From Armatimonadota bacterium (lineage in GTDB: Bacteria > Armatimonadota > JAAZEB01), in NCBI GenBank assembly GCA_012841485.1, contig DUUU01000431.1, positions 1 through 8,851 of the forward strand: 8,851 nucleotides of DNA, given 5' to 3'. This document shows positions 1 to 5,453 of the stretch, in pieces. Below the pieces are notes generated by a model. It was not told the DNA's origin, made no database searches, and saw nothing but the letters and a program-made list of their open reading frames with translations. The position numbers were made by a program, and so were the translations under genes. Position 1 is the stretch's first letter, and every line of letters starts with the position of its first letter.

Positions 1-35
1 CCCAGACGTTGCAAAACGGCGGTGGCTGGGAGGGG

Positions 36-145
36 AAGCCCTGAAAGGGCTTTGCCGGAAAGCAGCGCGGTGCTTTTAGCGCCGCGCGCCGGGTTGCGCG
101 CTGCATCCGAGGCTTCGGATTCCTTATCTCGGAATCTCAGGATGC
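36..145. other. cluster of hairpins upstream of the pseudopilin promoter
   Basis: Three inverted repeats sit close together. AAGCCC (36-41) pairs with GGGCTT (47-52) around a 5-nt loop. GCGCGGTGC (65-73) pairs with GCGCCGCGC (79-87), with one wobble, around TTTTA. GCATCC (103-108) pairs with GGATGC (140-145) and encloses two competing inner stems, ATCCGA/TCGGAT (105-110 with 115-120) and GATTCC/GGAATC (118-123 with 131-136). All lie before the predicted transcription start of the next gene, so they would belong to an upstream transcript, as terminator or 3' structure, or to a separate small RNA. I recognise no named RNA family. Confidence 0.35.
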
Positions 146-157
146 GCCGACAAAGCC

Positions 158-187
158 TTGACACCCGCGTCCCCGGCGTGCTATAGT
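158..187 (+). promoter_or_regulatory. sigma70-type promoter for the pseudopilin gene
   Basis: A perfect -35 hexamer TTGACA (158-163) is followed by an 18-nt spacer and a -10 hexamer TATAGT (182-187), which matches TATAAT at five of six positions. Transcription would start near 194 and give a leader of about 90 nt before the ATG at 284. Box match and position upstream of a clear coding start support it. Confidence 0.7.
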
Positions 188-283
188 CTGAATGGCGGCG
201 GGTAGCCATTGGGGCGCCTTCCCGACATCTGGAGCCTCTCTTGCTGCCACAAGTTCTTTTTCTGCTGCGTGGAGGATACCACT

Positions 284-943
284 ATGTTACGTGCTCGTGT
301 GCGATCCGGTTTTACGCTTATCGAACTGCTCGTAGTCATAGCGATCATCGCTATACTGGCAGCTATCCTCTTCCCGGTCTTTGCGCGCGCTCGCGAGAAC
401 GCGCGGAAGGCGAACTGTCAGAGCAACCTCAAGCAGATTGCCACTGGCGTGATGATGTACGCACAGGACTATGATGAAATGCTGCCCAAGTCCGCGCGAT
501 ACATCACTTCGACGGATCTCTACACGTGGCCGTCGATGATCGCGCCCTATCTCAAGAACACGGATGTCTATACGTGCCCGTCTGCCCCGACCGTCCGGTG
601 GACGGGAGCGAAGAACGTGACGCAGACGATCGGCTACGGCTACAGCCAAATCGTCGCGGATGGGCCCGCCCTGGCCGAGATCGCCGCGCCGGCGTCGCTG
701 GTCCTGGTCGCGGACGCCGGCCGGCTGGCGAATGGCAACACCTACTACCTGATCGATTGGGATCAGAGCCAGGCGGATAACGCCGTTCCCCCCGAGCCGC
801 GGCATTCGGATGGCGCAAACCTCGCATTCTGCGATGGTCACGTGAAGTGGTACGCGAAGACGAAGTACGGCGTCTTCGGCGACGCGTCCACCGACGTGCC
901 CGTCGACCAGGCGCCGGACCCCACCATGTGGAAGCTGAAATAG
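284..943 (+). CDS. type II secretion/type IV pilus pseudopilin-like protein with H-X9-DG C-terminal domain (DUF1559 group)
   Basis: A 219-residue protein with a class III (prepilin) signal. A short basic leader MLRARVRSG precedes the cleavage point after Gly9; Phe10 is +1 and Glu14 is the conserved Glu+5. A hydrophobic helix follows at about residues 12-33. Next comes [13 protein letters not shown] (30-42) and the SNLKQI...YAQDYDE block (48-65) typical of this family. The C-terminus has H174, nine residues, then D184-G185: the H-X9-DG motif. Such proteins are cut by prepilin peptidase and assembled as pilus or secretion pseudopilins at the inner membrane; the role of individual paralogs is mostly unknown. 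I chose the ATG at 284 because GGAGG (271-275) lies 8 nt upstream and the leader then has normal prepilin length. A TTG at 209 would add 25 residues that spoil the signal. It appears monocistronic, with its own promoter and a downstream hairpin, and has no evident link to the CRISPR locus. Confidence 0.9.
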   Translation: MLRARVRSGFTLIELLVVIAIIAILAAILFPVFARARENARKANCQSNLKQIATGVMMYAQDYDEMLPKSARYITSTDLYTWPSMIAPYLKNTDVYTCPSAPTVRWTGAKNVTQTIGYGYSQIVADGPALAEIAAPASLVLVADAGRLANGNTYYLIDWDQSQADNAVPPEPRHSDGANLAFCDGHVKWYAKTKYGVFGDASTDVPVDQAPDPTMWKLK

Positions 944-948
944 CGTTT

Positions 949-982
949 CTGCGGGGGAGCGCCGTCTGGTGCTCCCCCGCAG
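949..982 (+). terminator. 12-bp GC-rich hairpin after the pseudopilin gene
   Basis: CTGCGGGGGAGC (949-960) pairs perfectly with GCTCCCCCGCAG (971-982) around a 10-nt loop, starting 5 nt after the stop codon. Stem strength and position suggest a transcription terminator or a 3'-end stabiliser. There is no T-run after it on either strand, so it is not a textbook intrinsic terminator. Confidence 0.6.
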
Positions 983-1118
983 AGGCTGGCTAGGGTGCGC
1001 CCGCGTTGGCGAGAGCCCGGCCGCTGCCGCGAGCGAGCCACTTGCTAGGGTCGAGATGGTCGGCCCGGGCGGGTGGCTTTGTTTGTTTGGGTGGCGACCT
1101 GGGTAGGAGATCCGCGGC

Positions 1119-1160
1119 GAGACCGCGAGAGGAGAGGCGGTCTCCCATCACGGGAGGGAG
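1119..1160 (+). promoter_or_regulatory. structured leader with two competing hairpins over the ribosome binding site
   Basis: GAGACCGC (1119-1126) pairs perfectly with GCGGTCTC (1137-1144) around a 10-nt loop. An alternative stem pairs CTCCC (1142-1146) with GGGAG (1152-1156). The two stems share 1142-1144, so they compete for those bases. The second stem covers part of the purine-rich GGGAGGGAG (1152-1160) that serves as ribosome binding site for the ATG at 1169. Such an arrangement could gate translation, but no ligand or leader peptide is evident. Confidence 0.3.
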
Positions 1161-1168
1161 CGCGCGCG

Positions 1169-1501
1169 ATGGCCGAGGAGCCCACGCTCGAAGAGTTGAA
1201 GCGGATCGCCGAGAAGGGGTCGCCAGAGGAGCTGGAGCAAGAGCTGAAGAAGGTAGTGACCCCGGAGACGCGGGAGGGGGAGCGACTTGGGATCACGCCG
1301 ACAGGAGGCCGGCAGTTCGGGATGGCGCCTGGTCTGAAGGACCCCGATGCTCTGCGCGCGGCGGTTCGGGAGCGCGAACCGGTGCTGCGTGGCAGCAGCC
1401 CTGACGAGGGGAACCCCACGCCTCCGGCAGAGGTGGGCACCGGGCACATCGGCCTGGGTCCAACCAAAAAGGAGCGGGAAAAGGGCGAAACGTCGGAATA
1501 G
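1169..1501 (+). CDS. small charged hypothetical protein
   Basis: A 110-residue protein that I do not recognise. It has no signal peptide, membrane segment or cysteine. Residues 5-30 (LEELKRIAEKGSPEELEQEL and on) form a predicted amphipathic, highly charged helix. The rest is rich in Gly, Pro, Glu, Lys and Arg (for example GITPTGGRQFGMAPG, 41-55) and looks disordered. The start at 1169 is chosen because GGGAGGGAG (1152-1160) lies 8 nt upstream. A GTG at 1073 in the same frame would add 32 low-complexity residues with no good binding site. It stands alone between the pseudopilin and the hairpin at 1526. The acidic helix and GNN-rich codons suggest real coding, but no function can be assigned. 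Confidence 0.6.
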   Translation: MAEEPTLEELKRIAEKGSPEELEQELKKVVTPETREGERLGITPTGGRQFGMAPGLKDPDALRAAVREREPVLRGSSPDEGNPTPPAEVGTGHIGLGPTKKEREKGETSE

Positions 1502-1521
1502 CCCGGCTTCCCGCGCAAACC

Positions 1522-1560
1522 AAAAAGCAATGGCACCCCTTCTGGTGCCATTGCTCTTAT
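1522..1560. terminator. 12-bp perfect hairpin, likely terminator, possibly bidirectional
   Basis: AGCAATGGCACC (1526-1537) pairs perfectly with GGTGCCATTGCT (1544-1555) around CCTTCT. On the plus strand it begins 25 nt after the stop of the 1169-1501 gene, and only the weak CTTAT follows. On the minus strand the stem is followed directly by TTTTT (complement of 1522-1526), so it is a good intrinsic terminator for a transcript coming from the right. The only candidate for that transcript is the tRNA-like sequence ending at 1562. Confidence 0.7.
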
Positions 1561-1561
1561 C

Positions 1562-1631
1562 TGGCGCGCCTGGTGTGGCTCGAACGTGCGGTCTCCCGCC
1601 CTGGGAACCGTTCTAATCCCAGGGCGGGCGC
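1562..1631 (-). pseudogene. degenerate tRNA-like sequence
   Basis: Read on the minus strand, the 3' part has tRNA spacing: a T-loop TTCGAGC (1584-1578), a 5-nt 3' T-stem (1577-1573), a 7-nt acceptor strand CAGGCGC (1572-1566), one discriminator base and an encoded CCA (1564-1562). GCGCCCG at 1631-1625 pairs with the acceptor strand at six of seven positions. A strong terminator with a T-run follows 7 nt after the CCA. Against a working tRNA: the T-stem arms (GCACG and CACAC) pair only at their ends, the segment between acceptor and T-arm is about 6 nt short, and much of it is taken up by a 12-bp palindrome instead of D and anticodon arms. I read it as a decayed or rearranged tRNA, or chance resemblance. 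Confidence 0.25.
1595..1628. repeat. 12-bp perfect inverted repeat with 10-nt loop
   Basis: CCCGCCCTGGGA (1595-1606) is the exact reverse complement of TCCCAGGGCGGG (1617-1628), with accgttctaa between them. It overlaps the tRNA-like sequence and would fold into a very stable hairpin on either strand. No T-run follows on either side, so I do not call it a terminator. Confidence 0.6.
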
Positions 1632-1637
1632 TCATAC

Positions 1638-1967
1638 GTGACTACCCATTCGTCGCTCGCGGATGTCTTCTCACCGGGCGCTTGCGTATCTGGGGGGCAT
1701 CAGCGCGGTACGGGGGCGAAGGAGTGTCCTTCCCGTTGGCGAACCTGTGCCAGGGGGACGCTCGCAATCACCGCTTCGCAGATCGCCGCTGCCCGCGCTA
1801 CAGACCCAGATTTCGATGCCGCGATTGGCTTGCGGTCGGAGGTCGTGGCTCTGCGTGCCGGGCGCGCCCCAGTCTCTCATGCCGGCGGCGGGTTGGACCG
1901 CATCCTCACCCTCCACCCGGATGGAGCGGTTGCGATCCCGAACTGCATTGACGACGAAACGGGATAG
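1638..1967 (+). CDS. possible hypothetical gene or gene remnant
   Basis: A 109-codon reading frame opens with GTG. I do not recognise the product. Its second half (about 1770-1967) has the base pattern of real coding DNA here: roughly half the codons begin with G, third positions are mostly G or C, and it reads as a plausible soluble polypeptide (SQIAAARATDPDFDAAIG, then LRSEVVALRAG). The first half lacks this bias, holds several cysteines and has no ribosome binding site before the GTG. The true gene may have lost its 5' end or suffered a frameshift. It could also be chance in a GC-rich stretch. Confidence 0.25.
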   Translation: MTTHSSLADVFSPGACVSGGHQRGTGAKECPSRWRTCARGTLAITASQIAAARATDPDFDAAIGLRSEVVALRAGRAPVSHAGGGLDRILTLHPDGAVAIPNCIDDETG

Positions 1968-2134
1968 ACGATCAGACCTTCCGCGTTTCGGCTCTATGGG
2001 TCGTGTGTGCCTCCGGGTAGCACGTTGTCACACGATGCCTCTTTCGCGGAGGATAGGTCGGGATTGCCAGCGCTTGGGATGGATGCGGCCGCGGAGGAGC
2101 CGGGCGTCGAGAACTGTTCGCGCACCTTCCCCTT
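1968..2134. other. non-coding stretch upstream of the exonuclease-WYL gene
   Basis: I see no coding bias, RNA family or repeat here. A weak -35-like TTGTCA occurs at 2025-2030 without a properly spaced -10. The promoter for the gene at 2147 should be here but cannot be placed with confidence. Confidence 0.3.
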
Positions 2135-2146
2135 GAGAGGTACGCG

Positions 2147-3025
2147 ATGGCTCTTCCTTGCCGCAAGAGCGTGACAGGTGATGCCAAACTCGCCAACACC
2201 GAATTGGTCGTTCTGGACGTGGAAACGACGGGGCTCTCGCCGCGGTGCGACCGTGTGATCGAGATCGCGTTATGCCGCTCGCTTGATGGCAACGTCGTCG
2301 AGACGTACGAGACGCTCGTCAACCCGGGGCGGCCCATCGGGATGGGCGCTTCCGCCGTGAACGGCATCTACGACGCCGACGTGCGCGACGCACCGCGTTT
2401 CTCCGAGATAGCCGGCGACGTGAAAGAATTCCTCGGCGACGCGGTGCTCGTCTGCCATAACGCCCCGTTCGATCTGGGGTTCCTCGGCATGGAGATGCGG
2501 CGGGCAGGTGTGAACCTCCCCTCGCCGCGCGTGTTCGACACCCTCCGGATCGCCCGGGCTAACTTCCGTTTCCGCTCCAACAGCCTGAGCGCCATCGCCC
2601 GCGAGCTTGAGATCCCCACGCCGGTCGCCCACCGCGCCCTGGCGGATGCCCTGACGACGCACGCAGTGTTCCACCGCTTCGCCGCGGAGCTATGCCGGGG
2701 CGCCACGCCGATGCTCGACAGGCTGGTTGCCGCGCAAGGAGGCGCCTTCCACTTCGAGTGGTCACAGGTTGCGCCTGGGTGCGGCCAGGATGAGGGGCTC
2801 TCGTCTCTCGCTTTGCCGCCCGAGCTTCAGGAGGCGCTCGCAAGCAGCCGGCGCTTGCGGCTGGAGTACGTCGACACGAGCGGGAGACGCACCAAACGGC
2901 TGGTGACCCCGCTCGAAGTGTATGAGAACGGCTACGTCTATCTCCTGGCGTTCTGCCACCTGCGGAAGGCGGAGCGGCACTTCCGCCTGGACCGGGTGGT
3001 GACGATGCGGTTCGAAAGGCAGTAG
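2147..3025 (+). CDS. DEDDh (DnaQ-like) 3'-5' exonuclease fused to a C-terminal WYL domain
   Basis: A 292-residue two-domain protein. Residues 18-185 are a DEDDh exonuclease of the DnaQ/PolC-epsilon type: ExoI is LDVETTGL with D24 and E26, ExoII is HNAPFDLGFL with D109, and ExoIII is HRALAD with H162 and D167. All five catalytic residues are present, so two-metal 3'-5' hydrolysis of DNA or RNA is expected. After a linker, residues 226-290 form a short WYL-type domain: the signature reads VYLLAFCHLR (264-273), with Val instead of Trp, and ends HFRLDRV (278-284) with the usual Arg. WYL domains bind nucleic-acid or nucleotide ligands and usually regulate. There is no HTH, polymerase or helicase domain. 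The ATG at 2147 has GAGAGG 6 nt upstream. The gene precedes cas6 by 171 nt on the same strand, and its WYL core nearly matches that of the regulator at 4231. The role is inferred: prespacer or crRNA end trimming, or a ligand-gated defence nuclease. Confidence 0.85.
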   Translation: MALPCRKSVTGDAKLANTELVVLDVETTGLSPRCDRVIEIALCRSLDGNVVETYETLVNPGRPIGMGASAVNGIYDADVRDAPRFSEIAGDVKEFLGDAVLVCHNAPFDLGFLGMEMRRAGVNLPSPRVFDTLRIARANFRFRSNSLSAIARELEIPTPVAHRALADALTTHAVFHRFAAELCRGATPMLDRLVAAQGGAFHFEWSQVAPGCGQDEGLSSLALPPELQEALASSRRLRLEYVDTSGRRTKRLVTPLEVYENGYVYLLAFCHLRKAERHFRLDRVVTMRFERQ

Positions 3026-3196
3026 CTCCCCCCGGTCTCGCCTTGCATGCCCAGGCGCAGGAGCACGTCTCCAGCCTAGCAGCGGCACGCGCAGAGAGCT
3101 CGCTGAAGGAAAGCGCGCGTCACGGTCGAACTGGGGCACAGCACGCATCGCAGCTTACAGTTCTGAGCCTCGACGCTCTCAAAAGGTGAGCCGACC

Positions 3197-4162
3197 ATGT
3201 TTCAGAATCTCCGTCTCTCCTGCTATCGTCTACAACTGCGGGCGCTCGAGCCCGTCAAGCTCCCGCCCTTCAGTGGCGGCACTCTCCGGGGCGCGCTGGC
3301 GTCCACGTTTCGCCGGCTCACCTGCCAGCAGCCCGACCGCGAGGAGTGCGACGGGTGCATGCTGGAGCGGGTGTGCGCGTTTGCGGCGGTGTTTCAGCCG
3401 AGCCCGCCGGAAGGCGCGCCGAACACCGTCGGCTTCGAGAAGTTCCCCAGGCCGTTCGCGGTGGTGCCGCCGCCTGCAGGCCACTCCAATTACCCCGAGG
3501 GCACCCGGCTGGATGCGGGGCTCACGCTCGTCGGGAGCGGCAACGAGTTTCTCCCCTACTTCCTTCTGGCGCTGAATGAACTCGCGAGCGCCGGCATCGG
3601 CGCCGGGCGCAGCGCCGTCGCCGTCGAGCGCGTGGTCGCGTACCACCCGTTCACTGGAGAGTCCGAGCCGGTCTGGGAGGGGCGAAATACGCCCGTCCGG
3701 AGCACCGGAATCGCCGTGACGTGGGAAGACGCGGTGGCGCGCGCGGCGGAGCTTCCGGAAGAGACGGCCACGATCCGCTTCCTCACGCCCACCTGCTTGA
3801 AGGTGGGAGGAACGGTGCTCTCCAGGCCGGACTTTCCCGCGCTCGTGCGCTGTCTCTTGCGCCGGGTCTCCCGGCTCGCGCAAGGCTACTGCGGGGGCGC
3901 TTCCCCACTCGACTACGCCTCGCTCATCCGCCAGGCGGAAGGAATCCGGATTGTGGCTTCCGACCTCCACGAGCGGCAATGGGAGCGGCACAGCTACCGG
4001 CAGCAGCGGCGGATCCCGTCTCGCGGCATCACCGGCACGATCACCTACGCCGGGCCGTTGCGCCCGTTTCTGCCGCTCGTTTTGATCGGGGGCCTGGTGC
4101 ATATCGGGGATAACGCGGCACTCGGCCAGGGGCGCTACGAAGTCGTGGTCCCAGGCGGCTAA
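3197..4162 (+). CDS. cas6: CRISPR pre-crRNA endoribonuclease Cas6 (RAMP family)
   Basis: A 321-residue Cas6 of the group described as 'system precrRNA processing endoribonuclease RAMP protein'. It would cut pre-crRNA within the repeat and give the guide to Cascade. The N-terminus is a RAMP strand followed by LPPFSGGTLRGALASTF (22-38). A four-cysteine cluster follows (C43, C51, C54, C60), a probable metal site common in this family. The C-terminus has the glycine-rich RAMP loop GLVHIGDNAALGQGRYEV (299-316), characteristic of Cas6. GTITYAGPLRPFLPL (280-294) precedes it. I cannot name the catalytic His from sequence alone. The ATG at 3197 has GGTGAG 6 nt upstream. The gene is separated from the effector genes by a regulator gene 68 nt downstream, so it may be expressed apart from cas8-cas7-cas5. 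A long minus-strand frame opposite it is a GC shadow. Confidence 0.85.
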   Translation: MFQNLRLSCYRLQLRALEPVKLPPFSGGTLRGALASTFRRLTCQQPDREECDGCMLERVCAFAAVFQPSPPEGAPNTVGFEKFPRPFAVVPPPAGHSNYPEGTRLDAGLTLVGSGNEFLPYFLLALNELASAGIGAGRSAVAVERVVAYHPFTGESEPVWEGRNTPVRSTGIAVTWEDAVARAAELPEETATIRFLTPTCLKVGGTVLSRPDFPALVRCLLRRVSRLAQGYCGGASPLDYASLIRQAEGIRIVASDLHERQWERHSYRQQRRIPSRGITGTITYAGPLRPFLPLVLIGGLVHIGDNAALGQGRYEVVVPGG

Positions 4163-4230
4163 TCCGGGTGCTGCAACTCCATCCACGCGCGAGGCGGCTC
4201 TTTCACGTCGCCGCTCGCGAGGAGGGGGCG

Positions 4231-5214
4231 ATGACAAGACCATCCACCCGACCGCCAATTGCACGGCTCCATTGGTGGGACGCGGCGCTCCGCGAGAACC
4301 GCTATCCCACCATTGCTGAGTGCATGGAGCGGTTTGAGATCAGCACGCGGACCGCGTATCGCGATCTGGACTACCTGCGCTATCAGATGAACGCTCCCCT
4401 CGCCTACGACAGGCAGCGGCGCGGCTATTGCTACACCGATCCCGGGTTCTTACTGCCAGCCGTTCGCCTCTCGGATGGGGAGATTATCGCGCTGTTCCTG
4501 GCGGAGAAAATCCTGAAGCAGTATCGCGGGACGCCGTATGCCGACTATCTGCGCGAGGCATTCGATAAGATCCGTGCGGCGCTGCCGGACGAGGTGTCGC
4601 TCGATCCATCCGGGCTGAGCGAGGCGCTCTCATTTGACCTCGGCCCGGCGCGTCCGGTCGAAGTGGACGTGTTCCAGACCCTGCTGCGCGCGGTGCGTGA
4701 GCGCCGGAGCATCGACATGGTCTACTTCAGCCAGGCGCGCGGCGTGGAGACGGAGCGGCGCGTCGACCCGCTTCACCTGCATGCCTTCAGCGGCGACTGG
4801 TACCTGATCGCGTTTTGCCACCTGCGGGGAGAGGTGCGCGACTTCGCGCTCTCGCGGATCCGCCGGCTCGAGGGGACCGACGAGCGCTTCTCACCGCCAG
4901 CGGGGTTCGACCGCGACGCGTATCTGGGCCAGGCGTTTGGCCTGTTGAAAGGGGGAACGCCGCAGGAGGTGGCGGTGTGGTTCGACGCCTACCAGGCGCG
5001 CTGGGTGCGCGAGCGCCAGTGGCATCCGACGCAGGTGCTCGAGGAGCAGCCCGGCGGCGCCCTGATCCTGCGCATGACCGTGCCCGTGACTGACGACGTG
5101 CTCCGGTGGGTCCTCTCCTACGGCAGCCACTGCCGCGTTCTGGCCCCCGCCGAGCTGCAGGCGAAGGTCCGGGATGAGGTGGAGAAGATGCGCGCGGGGT
5201 TGATGGGATCATAG
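4231..5214 (+). CDS. HTH-WYL-WCX transcriptional regulator
   Basis: A 327-residue regulator with the usual three-part build. An N-terminal winged HTH (about 20-65) contains PTIAECMERFEISTRTAYRD (26-45). A helical linker follows. The WYL domain (about 145-212) has an intact signature DWYLIAFCHLRG (189-200) and ends in FALSRIRRL (205-213). The C-terminal WCX extension (about 245-320) starts EVAVWFDA. The start is the ATG at 4231, with GGAGGGGG just upstream; the frame stays open to a GTG at 4168, but that has no good site. WYL regulators occur often beside CRISPR-Cas, and one (Sll7009 of Synechocystis) represses a type I-D locus. This one sits between cas6 and the cas8 promoter, so cas8-cas7-cas5-cas3 is the natural target. 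Whether it represses or activates is not visible in the sequence. Confidence 0.9.
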   Translation: MTRPSTRPPIARLHWWDAALRENRYPTIAECMERFEISTRTAYRDLDYLRYQMNAPLAYDRQRRGYCYTDPGFLLPAVRLSDGEIIALFLAEKILKQYRGTPYADYLREAFDKIRAALPDEVSLDPSGLSEALSFDLGPARPVEVDVFQTLLRAVRERRSIDMVYFSQARGVETERRVDPLHLHAFSGDWYLIAFCHLRGEVRDFALSRIRRLEGTDERFSPPAGFDRDAYLGQAFGLLKGGTPQEVAVWFDAYQARWVRERQWHPTQVLEEQPGGALILRMTVPVTDDVLRWVLSYGSHCRVLAPAELQAKVRDEVEKMRAGLMGS

Positions 5215-5339
5215 CCGCAAGCTGTAACGCCCGCGCGTATAACGGCACGGGAAGTACTCACCGCCAGGCCCATTTGACTAGAGAGACAGCATAAGGAAAT
5301 GCGGAGAGGCCAATAGGCTCCCCTATGGTACACACTCCC

Positions 5340-5354
5340 CTGTCAGAGTGACAG
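5340..5354. promoter_or_regulatory. candidate operator, perfect inverted repeat over the cas8 -35
   Basis: CTGTCA (5340-5345) and TGACAG (5349-5354) are exact reverse complements separated by GAG. This is the only short perfect palindrome I find in the 239-nt gap before cas8. It covers the predicted -35 box at 5348-5353. A dimeric regulator bound here would block RNA polymerase. The WYL regulator encoded immediately upstream is the obvious candidate. As RNA it would be a 6-bp hairpin with a 3-nt loop, but it lies before the predicted transcript start. Confidence 0.45.
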
Positions 5355-5376
5355 CAAATGGCAGAGTAACTATGCT
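5348..5376 (+). promoter_or_regulatory. predicted promoter of the cas8-cas7-cas5-cas3 operon
   Basis: GTGACA (5348-5353, five of six matches to TTGACA) is followed by exactly 17 nt and TATGCT (5371-5376, four of six matches to TATAAT). The stretch 5351-5384 is clearly richer in A and T than its surroundings, as expected for a promoter. Transcription would begin near 5383 and give a leader of about 70 nt, GC-rich, ending in the ribosome binding site GAAGGGA (5440-5446). Confidence 0.45.
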
Positions 5377-5453
5377 AAGATGAAGTTGCGGTTTGCCGGG
5401 CACTGGGCCGGGCTGGCCCTTTGCCGATTCGGGCAGGGTGAAGGGACAGCGAG

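Noticed and set aside
209..283. TTG start at 209 extending the pseudopilin by 25 residues
   Set aside because: The extension is Cys- and Phe-rich, lies only about 15 nt after the predicted transcript start without a binding site, and would bury the prepilin signal.
1006..1404. Plus-strand frame of 132 codons overlapping the small charged protein
   Set aside because: The Arg/Gly/Ala-rich product reads like an out-of-frame shadow; the frame starting at 1169 has the ribosome binding site and the better codon bias.
1562..1960. tmRNA or RNase P RNA on the minus strand of the gene-poor stretch
   Set aside because: The 3' end lacks the tmRNA acceptor/T-arm wording, no tag frame ending in ALAA-type residues is visible, and the conserved RNase P core (gaggaaagtc) is absent.
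2025..2057. Promoter with TTGTCA and GATAGG, containing a TGTCA half-site like the cas8 operator
   Set aside because: The spacing is 21 nt, the -10 match is poor, the half-site has no partner, and a 5-mer is expected by chance at this length.
3026..3196. CRISPR array or leader in the gaps of the cas locus (3026-3196 and 5215-5453)
   Set aside because: I see no direct repeats of 28-37 nt at regular spacing in either gap or anywhere else in the window.
3230..4264. Long minus-strand reading frame of 344 codons opposite cas6
   Set aside because: It is the GC-driven shadow of cas6: the product is Arg/Pro/Ala-rich low-complexity sequence, while the plus strand encodes clear Cas6 motifs.
5238..5243. 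TATAAC as a -10 box right after the regulator gene
   Set aside because: No recognisable -35 lies 16-18 nt upstream, and the AT-rich promoter at 5348-5376 is closer to cas8 and better spaced.
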